Both the position numbers and the translations under genes were made by a program. A stretch of DNA of 53,504 nucleotides, taken from NCBI GenBank assembly GCA_031265765.1, contig JAISCE010000026.1, forward strand, positions 1 to 53,504. Direction: 5' to 3'. Position 1 is the first letter of the stretch. The number at the start of each line of letters is the position of its first letter. This document shows, piece by piece, positions 29,282 through 38,796 of this stretch. A model generated the notes under the pieces. That model saw only the letters and a list, made by a program, of their open reading frames with translations, did no database searches and was not told the origin of the DNA. This DNA is from Azoarcus sp. GTDB taxonomy: Bacteria > Pseudomonadota > Gammaproteobacteria > Burkholderiales > Rhodocyclaceae.

Positions 29282-29992
29282 TCAAACCGCCCGGCGAACC
29301 ATCAGATCCTTGATCTTGCCGATGGCCCGGGTCGGATTCAGGCTCTTCGGACAGACATCGACGCAACTCATGATCGTGTGGCAACGGAACAGGCGGTAGG
29401 GGTCTTCGAGATTGTCCAGACGCTCGTTGACCGCCTGGTCGCGCGTATCGGCAATGAAGCGATAGGCGTTCAACAGACCCGAGGGGCCGACGAACTTGTC
29501 CGGATTCCACCAGAACGACGGACAGGCCGTAGAACAGCACGCGCACAGGATGCACTCGTACAACCCGTTGAGTTCCTCGCGTTCTTCCGGGCTTTGCAGC
29601 CGCTCGCGCTCGGGCGGGGGATCGTCGTTGATGAGATAGGGCTTGATCGAATGATATTGCTTGAAGAACTGCGTCATATCCACGATCAGGTCGCGGATCA
29701 CCGGCAACCCCGGCAATGGCCGCAGCACGACGGGCTGCTTCAGGTCGTCCACGTCGGTCAGGCAGGCCAGCCCGTTCTTGCCGTTAATGTTGATCGCATC
29801 CGACCCGCACACCCCCTCGCGACAGGAGCGGCGAAACGACAGGCTGTCGTCCTTGGCCTTCAGCCGCACCATGGCGTCGAGCAATTTCTTGTCGGCGGGA
29901 TCGAGTTCGACCGAGATGTCCTGCATGTACGGCGCGGCATCCTTGTCCGGGTCGTAACGGTAGATTTTGAATTTGACGGTACGCTTGCTCAT
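29282..29992 (-). CDS. sdhB: succinate dehydrogenase iron-sulfur subunit
   Basis: A 236-residue Fe-S subunit of complex II. The N-terminal ferredoxin domain binds [2Fe-2S] through SCREGVCGSDA and GLACLTDV. The C-terminal domain has CILCACCSTACP ([4Fe-4S]) and CHTIMSCVDVCPKSLNP, with cysteines for the [4Fe-4S] and [3Fe-4S] clusters. It transfers electrons from SdhA to quinone at the SdhCD anchor. ATG 29992 lies 18 bases after sdhA. Length and all cluster cysteines are as expected. Confidence 0.97.
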   Translation of the reverse strand: MSKRTVKFKIYRYDPDKDAAPYMQDISVELDPADKKLLDAMVRLKAKDDSLSFRRSCREGVCGSDAININGKNGLACLTDVDDLKQPVVLRPLPGLPVIRDLIVDMTQFFKQYHSIKPYLINDDPPPERERLQSPEEREELNGLYECILCACCSTACPSFWWNPDKFVGPSGLLNAYRFIADTRDQAVNERLDNLEDPYRLFRCHTIMSCVDVCPKSLNPTRAIGKIKDLMVRRAV

Positions 29993-30010
29993 CGTGATCT
30001 TCTCCCGCGC

Positions 30011-31804
30011 TCAGTAGGTACGCTTGGCGAGCGCGATCGGCTCGGCGTCGCCGGACATGGGTTTCAGGCACACCGGCTTGTATTCCAGATGGTTGTCCGC
30101 GCCGAACCACAGGGTGTGCTTGAGCCAGTCCTGGTCGTTGCGGCCATTCGGATGTTCGGGGGTGTCCGGCGCATCGTCGCGGACGTGCGCGCCGCGCGAT
30201 TCCTTGCGCGCTTCCGCCGAAATCATCGCCGCCTTGGCGACTTCGATCTGGTTGTCCAGTTCGAGGGCTTCCTGGCGCGCGGTGTTCCACACCCTGGACT
30301 TGTCGTTGATATACGTCGTCCTGGCGCTTTCGGCCACTTCGAGGATACGGGTCACGCCTTCCTTGAGCAGATCCTTGAAGCGGAACACTCCGGCATGCTT
30401 CTGCATGGTGCGTTGCATGGCCAGGCGCACGTCGGACACGGCATTGCCGTCCCTTTGCGATTCCAACCGGGCGAGACGCGCCAGCGCCCGGTCGGCGGCA
30501 TCCGCCGGCAGCGGATGGAGCGCCAGATTGCCCGCCTTGAAGTCCGCGACCACGGATTCGCCCGCTGACTTGCCGAACACCAGCAGGTCGAGCAGGGAAT
30601 TCGTCCCCAGGCGGTTCGCGCCATGCACCGAAGCACAGGCGCACTCGCCAGCGGCGTAGAAACCGGGCACGGGCGTGCTCGGGTTGCCGTCCCTGGGCGC
30701 GACCACCTGGCCCTTGTAGTTGGTCGGGATGCCGCCCATCTGGTAGTGCGCGGTCGGCACCACCGGGATCGGAGCCTTGATCGGATCGACGCCCGCGAAA
30801 CGGATCGAGATTTCGCGGATGCCGGGCAGGCGCTTCATGATGACGTCGGGCGACAGGTGGGTGATGTCGAGCATCACGTGATCCTTGTCCGGCCCGCAGC
30901 CGCGCCCTTCGTTGATCTCCGTCACCATCGAGCGCGACACCACGTCGCGCGAAGCCAGATCCTTGAGATTGGGCGCATAGCGTTCCATGAAACGCTCGCC
31001 GTCGTGGTTGCGCAGGATGCCGCCCTCGCCGCGCACCCCTTCGGTAATCAGCACGCCCGCGCCCGCCACGCCGGTGGGATGGAATTGCCAGAACTCCATG
31101 TCTTCGAGCGGGATGCCGGCGCGCGCCGCCATGCCCAAGCCGTCGCCGGTATTGGTGAAGGCGTTGGTCGAAGAATAGAAGATGCGGCCCGAGCCGCCCG
31201 TGGCGAAGACCGTTGCCCTGGCGTGGAAAATCGACACTTCGCCGGTTTCCAGTTCGAGCGCCACGACGCCGAGCACGTTGCCGCCCGCGTCGCGGAGCAG
31301 GTCGAGCGCCATCCATTCGACGAAGAACTGCGTGTTCGCGCGCACGTTGCGCTGGTAGAGCGCGTGCAGCATGGCATGGCCCGTGCGGTCGGCCGCCGCA
31401 CAGGAGCGCATCACCGGCGCCTTGCCGTAATTCATCGAATGCCCGCCGAAGGGGCGCTGGTAAATCTTGCCGCTGTCGGTGCGGTCGAACGGCATGCCGT
31501 AGTGTTCGAGTTCGATCACGACCTCGTTGGCCTTGCGAACCATGAACTCGATGGCATCCTGGTCGCCGAGCCAGTCCGACCCCTTGACGGTGTCGTACAT
31601 GTGCCAGTGCCAGTGATCCTCGGTGGAATTGCCGAGCGAGGCCGCCACCCCGCCCTGCGCGGCAACGGTGTGCGAACGGGTCGGGAACACCTTGGAGAGC
31701 ACGGCGGTTCTCAAGCCCGCCTCGGACAATTGCAGCGCGGCGCGCAAACCGGCGCCGCCCGCGCCGACGATGACCGCATCGAAAGTACGTTTTGCGATGT
31801 TCAC
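30011..31804 (-). CDS. sdhA: succinate dehydrogenase flavoprotein subunit
   Basis: A 597-residue flavoprotein that oxidises succinate to fumarate. Rossmann motif [14 protein letters not shown] (residues 13-26) and the FAD-linked His45 in [11 protein letters not shown] are visible. [40 protein letters not shown] and the active-site Arg region near [15 protein letters not shown] follow. The start is GTG 31804, overlapping the sdhD stop by four bases (GTGA), which fixes it against the longer frame. Length is typical. Confidence 0.97.
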   Translation of the reverse strand: MNIAKRTFDAVIVGAGGAGLRAALQLSEAGLRTAVLSKVFPTRSHTVAAQGGVAASLGNSTEDHWHWHMYDTVKGSDWLGDQDAIEFMVRKANEVVIELEHYGMPFDRTDSGKIYQRPFGGHSMNYGKAPVMRSCAAADRTGHAMLHALYQRNVRANTQFFVEWMALDLLRDAGGNVLGVVALELETGEVSIFHARATVFATGGSGRIFYSSTNAFTNTGDGLGMAARAGIPLEDMEFWQFHPTGVAGAGVLITEGVRGEGGILRNHDGERFMERYAPNLKDLASRDVVSRSMVTEINEGRGCGPDKDHVMLDITHLSPDVIMKRLPGIREISIRFAGVDPIKAPIPVVPTAHYQMGGIPTNYKGQVVAPRDGNPSTPVPGFYAAGECACASVHGANRLGTNSLLDLLVFGKSAGESVVADFKAGNLALHPLPADAADRALARLARLESQRDGNAVSDVRLAMQRTMQKHAGVFRFKDLLKEGVTRILEVAESARTTYINDKSRVWNTARQEALELDNQIEVAKAAMISAEARKESRGAHVRDDAPDTPEHPNGRNDQDWLKHTLWFGADNHLEYKPVCLKPMSGDAEPIALAKRTY

Positions 31805-32166
31805 GCCAACGGCCTCCAGAGAATATGCACGGCCCATCCGGCGTACCCGACGAGCAGCAAGAGAGTAACGATATGCAGCGCCAGGCGCACGCCGGCCGGC
31901 TTCACGTAATCCATCCAGATGTCGCGCACGCCGATCCAGGCGTGATAACAGAGCGACAGGACGAAGAGAAAGCCGAAGAAGCAGACGCACCACGATGCGA
32001 ACAGATCCTTCCAGGCTTCCTGCCATTCCTGCGTCCCGAACTCGGGCAGGCACAGCAGGCAGATGACGAAAAAGAGCGTAAACAGCGCCATGTAGATGGC
32101 GGTGACGCGCTGCACGAGCCAGTCTTTCAGGCCGTAGTGGGCGCCCACGACAGGACGGTTCACCAT
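31801..32166 (-). CDS. sdhD: succinate dehydrogenase membrane anchor subunit SdhD
   Basis: A 121-residue membrane anchor with three helices ([55 protein letters not shown]). The heme-ligand His and quinone-site residues are in the [14 protein letters not shown] motif. [20 protein letters not shown] is the typical N-terminal part. ATG 32166 overlaps sdhC by seven bases, and the stop overlaps the sdhA GTG. The longer upstream frame is a shadow of sdhC. Confidence 0.94.
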   Translation of the reverse strand: MVNRPVVGAHYGLKDWLVQRVTAIYMALFTLFFVICLLCLPEFGTQEWQEAWKDLFASWCVCFFGFLFVLSLCYHAWIGVRDIWMDYVKPAGVRLALHIVTLLLLVGYAGWAVHILWRPLA

Positions 32167-32558
32167 AATTTCACCCCGATGACAGCGGTAAGCGCCAGGC
32201 TCACGGCGAGCACGGCATAGGACGACTTGCGCGCGCACGGCAAGTCCAACCCCTTATGGGCATCGAGCAGCAGGAAGCGGATGCCGGCACAGAAGTGGTG
32301 CAGATAGGCCCACAGTAGACCCAGCAGCAGGAACTTCACGAGCGGATGGGACGCGCATTCCACGAAATGGCCATACGACGCATCGTCCAGGCTCTTGTCG
32401 AGCAGACAGAGCAAGAAAGGCAGCAGCAGGAAAAGCCCCGCCCCGCTGACCCGGTGCAGGATGGACACGATACTCGGCAATGGAAACCGTATCCTGACGA
32501 GGTCCAGATGCTTCGGCCTGGACTTCGGCGCCGGTTTGTTGATTGTCGCTTCCGCCAT
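32160..32558 (-). CDS. sdhC: succinate dehydrogenase cytochrome b556 subunit SdhC
   Basis: A 132-residue cytochrome b subunit. [20 protein letters not shown] is the family N-terminus, and [20 protein letters not shown] holds the conserved H-R-x-S-G quinone-site motif. The heme His is in [19 protein letters not shown]. It has three membrane helices. ATG 32558 follows a strong GGAGGGAG site. It is the first structural gene of the sdh block and lies 99 bases downstream of gntR on the same strand. Confidence 0.95.
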   Translation of the reverse strand: MAEATINKPAPKSRPKHLDLVRIRFPLPSIVSILHRVSGAGLFLLLPFLLCLLDKSLDDASYGHFVECASHPLVKFLLLGLLWAYLHHFCAGIRFLLLDAHKGLDLPCARKSSYAVLAVSLALTAVIGVKLW

Positions 32559-32657
32559 GAAAAACTCCCTCCTCCAACAAGAGCGGTAACCCCGCCACGA
32601 ATTCAAAACAAAAACAGCCCCCTCACCGAACCGCCGACCAGGCCGGCAAACCTGCCA

Positions 32658-33386
32658 TCAGGTCAACTCATTCAAATAATAATGCCCGGCCGTCGAATAC
32701 ACCCCGCGACGCCATTCCACCGGCTTGTCATCGTAGGTGAAAGTCACCCGCTCGACCGACAGCAGCGGCGTCCCCTCCTCCACCTGGAGCAGGGCGGCGG
32801 CATCCCGGTCGGCGGCCACGGCGCGGATGCGTTCCTGGGCACGAATCATGCGCAGCCCGAAACGGGTTTCAAACAGTGAATAGAGCGAACTGTTCCAGCT
32901 TTGCAGCATCTCCAGGTCGAGGCCCTGGAAAACGTCTTCGGGCAGATAAATTTCATCGGCCACGATCGGCTTCCGCTCGAACTTGAGCACCCGCCGCAGG
33001 ATGATGATCGGCGTTCCCAGGTCGATCGCCAACAAACGCGCGGCCTCCTGCCCCGCCTTGGCGCGCCAGCAATCGATCGGCACGCTCTTGGGATGGGTAA
33101 GATCCCCCTCTTCCGGCACCAGGCGCAAAAAGCGGTACATCTGGCGCGGGTCGTTGTGCGACGCTACGTAAGTGCCCTTGCCCTGCTTGCGCACCAGAAG
33201 ATTTTCCGCGGCCATCTCGTCAATCGCCTTGCGAACCGTGCCCTGCGAGACATTGAAGCGCGCGGCCAGTTCCTGCTCGCTCGGAATGACCTGCCCCGGA
33301 CGCCATTCCCCGACTTCAAGCGCCTGTAGGATCAGGGACTTGATCTGCCGGTAAAGAGGGCTGAAAGTTGGCGATACGCGCGACAT
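32658..33386 (-). CDS. GntR/HutC-family regulator of TCA genes
   Basis: A 242-residue repressor-type regulator. The N-terminal winged helix-turn-helix is visible (LYRQIKSLILQALEVGEWRP; ELAARFNVSQGTVRKAIDEM; LLVRKQGKGTYVASH). A C-terminal UTRA ligand-binding domain follows (VLKFERKPIVADEIYLPEDV; VERVTFTYDDKPVEWRRGVY). Its position as first gene of the gntR-sdhCDAB-sdhE-gltA series, divergent from mdh, makes a TCA-cycle effector likely. The ligand cannot be read from sequence. ATG 33386 fits the domain start; an ATG 12 codons upstream is possible. A 19-bp inverted repeat in the divergent promoter region is a candidate operator. Confidence 0.9.
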   Translation of the reverse strand: MSRVSPTFSPLYRQIKSLILQALEVGEWRPGQVIPSEQELAARFNVSQGTVRKAIDEMAAENLLVRKQGKGTYVASHNDPRQMYRFLRLVPEEGDLTHPKSVPIDCWRAKAGQEAARLLAIDLGTPIIILRRVLKFERKPIVADEIYLPEDVFQGLDLEMLQSWNSSLYSLFETRFGLRMIRAQERIRAVAADRDAAALLQVEEGTPLLSVERVTFTYDDKPVEWRRGVYSTAGHYYLNELT

Positions 33387-33435
33387 GCGTCGATTTGAGC
33401 ACAAAAAACGGTCATCGTCCATAGGGCATCATTTA

Positions 33436-33454
33436 TCTTATATCATATGTAAGA
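33436..33454. promoter_or_regulatory. inverted repeat, candidate GntR operator
   Basis: TCTTATATCATATGTAAGA is a 19-bp imperfect palindrome with perfect TCTTA/TAAGA ends. It lies seven bases upstream of the mdh -35 box and about 50 bases upstream of the gntR start, inside the divergent intergenic region. Its size and symmetry fit a dimeric HutC-type regulator. Binding is inference. Confidence 0.6.
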
Positions 33455-33460
33455 CATAAT

Positions 33461-33489
33461 TTGACACAGGGAAGCATCTCCCCTACCAT
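33461..33489 (+). promoter_or_regulatory. sigma-70 promoter of mdh
   Basis: TTGACA (33461-33466) and TACCAT (33484-33489) are separated by 17 bases. The predicted leader to the mdh ATG is roughly 90 bases. The candidate operator lies immediately upstream. Confidence 0.7.
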
Positions 33490-33583
33490 CCCCACACTTC
33501 GATTTCGTGTTCCGGGCAAGTCTGCCGATAGCGAAAAACGGATCCATCCACACCAACGTCACACATGAGAGGGAGGAGTACCC

Positions 33584-34576
33584 ATGAGTAAAACCCCCGT
33601 GCGCATCGCCGTGACCGGCGCCGCAGGCCAGATCGGCTATGCCCTGCTGTTCCGCATCGCCAGCGGCGAAATGTTGGGCAAGGACCAGCCCGTCATCCTG
33701 CAACTGCTCGATCTGCCGCAAGCGCAAAAAGCCGTCCAGGGCGTCATCATGGAACTGGACGATTGCGCATTCCCGCTCCTGGCCGGCGTAACCGCCACCG
33801 ACGATCCCTGCGTTGCCTTCAAGGACGCCAAGGTCGCGCTTCTCGTCGGCGCCCGCCCGCGCGGTCCCGGCATGGAACGCAAGGATCTGCTCACCGAAAA
33901 CGCCAGGATTTTCACCGTACAGGGCGCGGCCATCGGCCAATACGCCGATCCCGGCTGCAAGGTGCTGGTCGTCGGCAACCCATGCAATACCAACGCCTAC
34001 ATCGCCAAGGAGACCGCGCAAAAATACGGGCGCGTCCCGGCCAGGAATTTCACCGCCATGCTGCGTCTCGACCACAATCGCGCCCTGTCGCAACTGGCCG
34101 CCAAGTCGGGCCGCCCGGTCGCCAGCCTGGAAAACCTGGCGGTATGGGGCAACCACTCGCCCACGATGTACGCCGACTATCGTTTCGCCGCCGCCGACGG
34201 CGGCAAGATCCAGTCCATCATCGGCGATGAAGCCTGGAACAAGGATGTCTTCCTGCCCACCGTCGGCAAACGCGGCGCGGCCATCATCGAAGCGCGCGGC
34301 CTGTCGTCCGCGGCCTCGGCGGCCAACGCCGCCATCGACCACATCCACGATTGGGCGCTCGGCTCGAAGGGTAAATGGGTCACGATGGGCGTGCCCTCCG
34401 ACGGCTCCTACGGCATCCCCGAAGGCATCGTCTTCGGCTTCCCGGTCACCACCGAAAACGGCGAATACAAAATCGTCCAGGGCCTTGAAATCGACGAATT
34501 CTCGCGCGAACGCATGACCAGGACATTGAACGAACTGCTCGAAGAACGCGAGGGCGTAAAAGACCTCCTGGCCTGA
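33584..34576 (+). CDS. mdh: malate dehydrogenase
   Basis: A 330-residue NAD-dependent malate dehydrogenase of the type common in beta- and actinobacteria. Visible are the dinucleotide-binding loop [19 protein letters not shown], the Arg-rich substrate loop [27 protein letters not shown], the [11 protein letters not shown] segment and the catalytic His in [12 protein letters not shown] 33584 has a GGGAGGAG site. It is transcribed divergently from gntR and followed 66 bases later by a CoA-ester lyase gene. Confidence 0.97.
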   Translation: MSKTPVRIAVTGAAGQIGYALLFRIASGEMLGKDQPVILQLLDLPQAQKAVQGVIMELDDCAFPLLAGVTATDDPCVAFKDAKVALLVGARPRGPGMERKDLLTENARIFTVQGAAIGQYADPGCKVLVVGNPCNTNAYIAKETAQKYGRVPARNFTAMLRLDHNRALSQLAAKSGRPVASLENLAVWGNHSPTMYADYRFAAADGGKIQSIIGDEAWNKDVFLPTVGKRGAAIIEARGLSSAASAANAAIDHIHDWALGSKGKWVTMGVPSDGSYGIPEGIVFGFPVTTENGEYKIVQGLEIDEFSRERMTRTLNELLEEREGVKDLLA

Positions 34577-34642
34577 AACCCGTCCCTCTCCGTGCGAAAG
34601 GCGCACGGCCTCCCGTCGCGCGCCTTTCGCCGGACGCTCTCC

Positions 34643-35665
34643 ATGAACGCCTCACCGTCCCAAACCGCTTGCGGCGGCCATCCGCGCGATGTGCTTTTTA
34701 CCGGCGAAAAGCCTTTTCCCGCGCTGCCGGCGGTCGATCACTACGCGGGAGCCGAAAAATTCCTGCGCAAGGCGCTCGCCCTGCAACAAGAATTCGGTCC
34801 CGTATTCGACATCACCGGCGACTGCGAGGACGGCGCGCCCGCCGGCGGCGAAACCATGCACGCGGCCATGGTGGCCGCGCTCATCGCCAGCCCCGGCAAC
34901 CGCCATGGCCGCGTCGGCGCGCGCATCCACGACATCACGCACCCGCACTGGCGGCGCGACCTCGAAATCCTGCTCGCGGACGCCGGCGCGCGACTGGCCT
35001 TCATCACCTTGCCCAAAGCGCGCGGCGCGGCGGACGCCGCCGCGCAAATCGCGGCGCTGCGCGAACTCGAAACGCGCCACGGCCTCGCCGCCCCCATCCC
35101 GGTACATGTGCTCATCGAAACCCACGGCGCACTGCGCGAAATCTGGCAAATCGCCGCGCTGCCCGGTGTGGAATCGCTCGACTTCGGCCTGATGGATTTC
35201 GTCTCCGCCCATCGCGGCGCCATCCCCGGCGCGGCCATGAGCAGCCCGGAACAATTTGAACATCCCTTGATCGTGCGCGCCAAAACCGAAATCGCCGCCG
35301 CCGCGCTCGCCAACGGCCTGGTACCGTCACACAACGTCAGTACCCGGATCGACGACGCGGAAGCCGTCGCCAGCGATGCCCGCCGCGCCCGCCGGGAATT
35401 CGGCTACCTGCGGATGTGGAGCATCCATCCCGCGCAAATCCGCCCCATCCTCTCCGCCATGCAACCCGGCCAGCAAGAAACGGAAGAAGCCGCCGCCATT
35501 CTCATCGCCGCCCAGGACGCTTCATGGGGACCGATCCAGCGCCGCGGACGTCTGCACGACCGCGCCTCCTACCGCTATTACTGGACCTTGCTCGAACGTG
35601 CACACAATACCGGCATGGCGCTTCCCGGCGATGCCGTGCAACGTTTTTTCGCCCCGCCGGGATGA
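34643..35665 (+). CDS. HpcH/HpaI-CitE family CoA-ester lyase
   Basis: A 340-residue TIM-barrel protein related to citrate lyase beta and malyl-CoA lyases. Catalytic positions are visible: the metal-site Asp/Glu in DITGDCEDGAP, the Arg in GRVGARIHDI, Glu in VLIETHGAL and Asp in FGLMDFVSAH. SIHPAQIRPIL near the C-terminus is also typical. The gene sits next to mdh in many betaproteobacteria, so a C4-acyl-CoA or malyl-CoA-like substrate is plausible but unproven. ATG 34643 was chosen over an upstream in-frame start that adds an Arg-rich stretch. No citrate-lyase partner subunits are nearby. Confidence 0.85.
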   Translation: MNASPSQTACGGHPRDVLFTGEKPFPALPAVDHYAGAEKFLRKALALQQEFGPVFDITGDCEDGAPAGGETMHAAMVAALIASPGNRHGRVGARIHDITHPHWRRDLEILLADAGARLAFITLPKARGAADAAAQIAALRELETRHGLAAPIPVHVLIETHGALREIWQIAALPGVESLDFGLMDFVSAHRGAIPGAAMSSPEQFEHPLIVRAKTEIAAAALANGLVPSHNVSTRIDDAEAVASDARRARREFGYLRMWSIHPAQIRPILSAMQPGQQETEEAAAILIAAQDASWGPIQRRGRLHDRASYRYYWTLLERAHNTGMALPGDAVQRFFAPPG

Positions 35666-35675
35666 TGCCGGCGTT

Positions 35676-36164
35676 TTACCCTTTATCCGCCGCCCTGCGA
35701 CCGCCCCGCCCTGCCGGCTTGACCGCCGCCGCCTCGCCATCCGGCGGCAAAGCCAGCCTGGTTTCTCCCTGTTCCAGCGCCGCGCCGCCCGCGCGGTAAC
35801 GTCTTACCGTGGCGTCCACTTCCAGTCCGCTTCCGCCCAGCCCGCCGGGCAAGGTCGCGCGCAACATCATGCGCACGGCATTGTCATCGCCATGATCGAG
35901 CGGCGAGACTTGCGCCTCGATCCTTGGCAGCCACGGCAAAAAAAACGCAATGGACGCAGGCTGTCCCTGCCGTTCTTCCGCCAGGGCAGGCACCCAGGCC
36001 GCGGGCATCGCCGCCACGGACTCCAGCCAGCGCCGCCACGGCCCCGACCAGCCGCCCCACAGCGCATTCCAGTTCCCGAACATGCCCCACGGACGCGTCC
36101 ATGCCGACAACCACAGACCCGGCAGCCCGGCCATGCCGGACTCGTCGTATCCAAAAAATCTCAT
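35676..36164 (-). CDS. conserved-looking Trp-rich protein of unknown function
   Basis: A 162-residue protein I do not recognise. The N-terminal ~80 residues are strikingly rich in Trp and Gly (LWLSAWTRPWGMFGNWNALW; GGWSGPWRRWLE). They may form an amphipathic, membrane- or granule-binding region. The C-terminal half (LPRIEAQVSPLDHGDDNAVR; MMLRATLPGGLGGSGLEVDA) looks like beta-strands and ends in a basic Lys/Arg tail. ATG 36164 is preferred because a GAGG lies seven bases upstream; ATG 36170 is too close to it. It is convergent with the CoA-ester lyase gene, with only 10 bases between stops. A surface/granule association is a guess from composition. Confidence 0.68.
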   Translation of the reverse strand: MRFFGYDESGMAGLPGLWLSAWTRPWGMFGNWNALWGGWSGPWRRWLESVAAMPAAWVPALAEERQGQPASIAFFLPWLPRIEAQVSPLDHGDDNAVRMMLRATLPGGLGGSGLEVDATVRRYRAGGAALEQGETRLALPPDGEAAAVKPAGRGGRRAADKG

Positions 36165-36361
36165 CGCCATGCCTCTCTCGCTTTTGAAGCCAAGTTTGCA
36201 GGATACATCCGCGAAAGCGGGCCGCCACAATCCCGTGCCCGCGATAACAGGCAAAATCACACGCGCTTCCTCAACTCGCGCACGAAACGGGCATTGGGCG
36301 CGACGCCGGAACGCGAGCGAAGGCGTCCATACAATCGCCCCGGCAGCGATCGCCCCGGCAG

Positions 36362-36389
36362 TTGACATTGGCCGGAACTGCTCTAGAAT
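36362..36389 (+). promoter_or_regulatory. sigma-70 promoter of tRNA-Arg
   Basis: TTGACA (36362-36367) and TAGAAT (36384-36389) are spaced by 16 bases. Immediately upstream are two near-identical copies of a 14-base unit (ATCGCCCCGGCAG core, 36333-36346 and 36348-36361). Confidence 0.88.
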
Positions 36390-36411
36390 GCCGCTCTCTC
36401 ACGAGACTCAA

Positions 36412-36488
36412 GCGCCCGTAGCTCATCTGGATAGAGTACTTGGCTACGAACCAAGGGGTAGGAGGTTCGAATCCTTCCGGGCGCGCCA
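36412..36488 (+). tRNA. tRNA-Arg (anticodon ACG)
   Basis: A 77-base tRNA. The acceptor GCGCCCG pairs with CGGGCGC and is followed by G and an encoded CCA. The anticodon stem CTTGG/CCAAG encloses CTACGAA (anticodon ACG). The T-arm GGAGGTTCGAATCCTTCC is canonical. Confidence 0.97.
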
Positions 36489-36496
36489 GTAACATC

Positions 36497-36530
36497 AAGG
36501 GGTTAGACGTTTCGCCGTCCAACCCCTTTT
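36497..36530 (+). terminator. rho-independent terminator after tRNA-Arg
   Basis: AAGGGGTTAGACG pairs with CGTCCAACCCCTT (one A-C mismatch) around a short loop and is followed by TTCC after a TTTT run. It lies eight bases after the tRNA. Confidence 0.85.
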
Positions 36531-36577
36531 CCATTTGCGCGACTTTCCCGCCCCGATTGGTCGTTTACGACTCGCAA

Positions 36578-36613
36578 AATCGTGCGCGTTTCATTTCGTT
36601 CGCATGCACGATT
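36578..36613 (-). terminator. terminator-like hairpin downstream of actP
   Basis: AATCGTGC (36578-36585) pairs perfectly with GCACGATT (36606-36613). On the minus strand the stem is followed by TTTTGCG. It lies 12 bases beyond the actP stop. Confidence 0.6.
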
Positions 36614-36624
36614 CGCCAACTCGA

Positions 36625-38373
36625 TCAAAGCGCCGCGCGACGATTCCGCCCGGTCTCAATCTCTGGCTCAGGTTCCGGCTCCGGCATCGGGCTGTGAGAA
36701 CTGGCCTTGGCTGCGCCGATGCCGGTTTCCGAGCGTACTTTCTGGTCGGCGAAAAGTTCGCGGTCTCTTTCGGCTTGCGCGCTGCGATCGAGCACCGAGA
36801 CCAGCCAGATGGCGATGAACGCGATCGGCATCGAGAAAATCGCCGGCGAAGCATACGGGAAAGGCGAACTGCCCGGCGGATTGCCGAGCGTGTCGACCCA
36901 TACCGCGTCGGAAAGCACCGTCAGGACGAGCGCGGAGATCAGCCCGAGGAAACCGCCGGCATACGCGCCACGCGTGGTGCAATCCTTCCATAGAATCGAG
37001 AGCAGGAGCGCCGGGAAATTGGCCGAGGCGGCGATGGCGAAGGCGAGCGACACCATGAAGGCGACGTTCTGCTTCTCGAACGCGATGCCGAGGAAGATTG
37101 CCAGGATGCCGAGCGCGACCGTGGTGATGCGCGAGACGCGGAACTCGTCCTGCGACGTGACCTTACCCTTCTTGATCGCGGTCGCGTAGAGATCGTGCGA
37201 CACGGCGGAAGCGCCCGACAGGGTCAGGCCCGAGACCACCGCGAGAATCGTGGCGAAGGCGACCGCCGACATGAAGCCGAGGAACAGGTTGCCGCCCACG
37301 GCGTCCGCCAGATGCACCGCCGCCATGTTGAGCCCGCCCAGCAGATTGCCGTCCGCATCGAGAAAAGCCGGGTTCTGGCTGACGAAGACGATCGCGCCGA
37401 AGCCGATGATGAAGGTCAGCACGTAGAAATAGCCCGTCCAGGTCGTCGCCCAGAACACGCTTTTGCGGGCTTCCCTAGCGTTGGGCACAGTGAAGAAGCG
37501 CATCAGGATGTGCGGCAACCCCGCCGTGCCGAACATCAACGCCATCCCGAAGGAAATCGCCGAGACCGGATCCTTGATGAAGCCGCCCGGCCCCATGATC
37601 GCGTTGCTACCCTTGATGTCGACCGCCGCGCTGAAAAGCTTCTCGACGCTGAAGCCGTGCGCCATCATCACCATGAAAGCCATGAAACTTGCTCCGGCAA
37701 GCAGCATGACCGCCTTGGTGATCTGCACCCAAGTGGTCGCCGTCATGCCGCCGAACAACACGTAGGCCATCATCAGGATGCCGACGATCACCACCGCATA
37801 CACATAATCGAGGCCGAACAGCAGCTTGATGAGCTGCCCCGCGCCGACCATCTGCGCGATCAGGTAGAAGGCGACGACCACCAGCGTACCGGAGGCGGCG
37901 AAGATGCGGATCGGCTCCTGCCGGAAGCGGTAGGCCACCACGTCGGCGAAGGTGAAACGCCCGAGGTTGCGCAGGCGTTCGGCGAGCAGGAAGGTGAGGA
38001 AGGGCCAGCCGACGAGAAAGCCGAGCGAGTAGATGAGTCCATCGAAACCCGTCATCATCACCGCCGCCGAGATGCCGAGGAACGAAGCCGCGGACATATA
38101 ATCGCCGGCGATCGCCAGGCCGTTCTGGAAGCCGGTGATGCCGCCGCCCGCGGTATAGAAATCCGCCACGGAACGGGTGCGCGAAGCGGCCCATTTGGTG
38201 ATCCACAGCGTCAGGCCGACGAAAAGCGCGAACATGACGATGGCCGTCCAATTGATCGGCTGCTTTTCGGTTTCGCCGATGACTTCCGCGGCAAATGCGC
38301 CGCCGGACAATACCGCCAAGGCAAGAAAGGCCATTATGCGCACAAAAACGGGAAAGCGATCATGGGTTTTCAT
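36625..38373 (-). CDS. actP: cation/acetate symporter ActP
   Basis: A 582-residue sodium:solute symporter that imports acetate and similar short-chain acids across the inner membrane. It has an N-terminal signal-like helix ([15 protein letters not shown]) and about 13 membrane helices. The SSF signatures [20 protein letters not shown] and [20 protein letters not shown] are present. The C-terminal tail is cytoplasmic and low-complexity ([12 protein letters not shown]). ATG 38373 follows a GGAGGAA site and lies two bases after the stop of the DUF485 gene, the standard yjcH-actP pairing. Confidence 0.96.
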   Translation of the reverse strand: MKTHDRFPVFVRIMAFLALAVLSGGAFAAEVIGETEKQPINWTAIVMFALFVGLTLWITKWAASRTRSVADFYTAGGGITGFQNGLAIAGDYMSAASFLGISAAVMMTGFDGLIYSLGFLVGWPFLTFLLAERLRNLGRFTFADVVAYRFRQEPIRIFAASGTLVVVAFYLIAQMVGAGQLIKLLFGLDYVYAVVIVGILMMAYVLFGGMTATTWVQITKAVMLLAGASFMAFMVMMAHGFSVEKLFSAAVDIKGSNAIMGPGGFIKDPVSAISFGMALMFGTAGLPHILMRFFTVPNAREARKSVFWATTWTGYFYVLTFIIGFGAIVFVSQNPAFLDADGNLLGGLNMAAVHLADAVGGNLFLGFMSAVAFATILAVVSGLTLSGASAVSHDLYATAIKKGKVTSQDEFRVSRITTVALGILAIFLGIAFEKQNVAFMVSLAFAIAASANFPALLLSILWKDCTTRGAYAGGFLGLISALVLTVLSDAVWVDTLGNPPGSSPFPYASPAIFSMPIAFIAIWLVSVLDRSAQAERDRELFADQKVRSETGIGAAKASSHSPMPEPEPEPEIETGRNRRAAL

Positions 38374-38375
38374 GG

Positions 38376-38684
38376 TCAGACTTCCTCCGCAATGATTTTG
38401 CGAATCGCCGCATCGTATCTCGTATTGGCGCGGTGTACGTAAATGCCGGTCATGATGGCCGTCAGCAAAATAATGCCGAACCCGACGGGAATACCCAATG
38501 AAGTGGCCATTCCTTCTCCGAGAGGCGTCGCCAGCAACGGCTTGTCGAAAGCGACGACCAGGATAAAGCCGTAATACACGACGCAAAGCAGCAGCGTCAA
38601 CCACCAGCCAAAGGCATTGCGCTCCCGAACCAGCGCCTGGTAATCGGAATTACCCATGATGCGAACGGATAGTTTCGTTGGCAT
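38376..38684 (-). CDS. yjcH: DUF485 membrane protein YjcH
   Basis: A 102-residue small membrane protein with the DUF485 signature: [40 protein letters not shown] and a second helix [20 protein letters not shown]. It almost always precedes actP and is presumed to aid the transporter. A strong AAGGAGGGG site precedes ATG 38684. Only two bases separate it from actP, so the two are co-translated. Confidence 0.94.
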   Translation of the reverse strand: MPTKLSVRIMGNSDYQALVRERNAFGWWLTLLLCVVYYGFILVVAFDKPLLATPLGEGMATSLGIPVGFGIILLTAIMTGIYVHRANTRYDAAIRKIIAEEV

Positions 38685-38796
38685 GATTGCCCCCTCCTTT
38701 TGTGTGGTTTATTTGTTGGCGCTGACGCGGTAATGACGAGATAACGCCTTCCATTTATGAAACAGATTGACGGAATCGGTTCCCTGAAAAAAGGAA

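Noticed and set aside
36333-36361. Two 14-base near-identical units upstream of tRNA-Arg, considered as a CRISPR or iteron start
   Set aside because: Only two adjacent copies with a one-base spacer. It is a small tandem duplication, too short for either.
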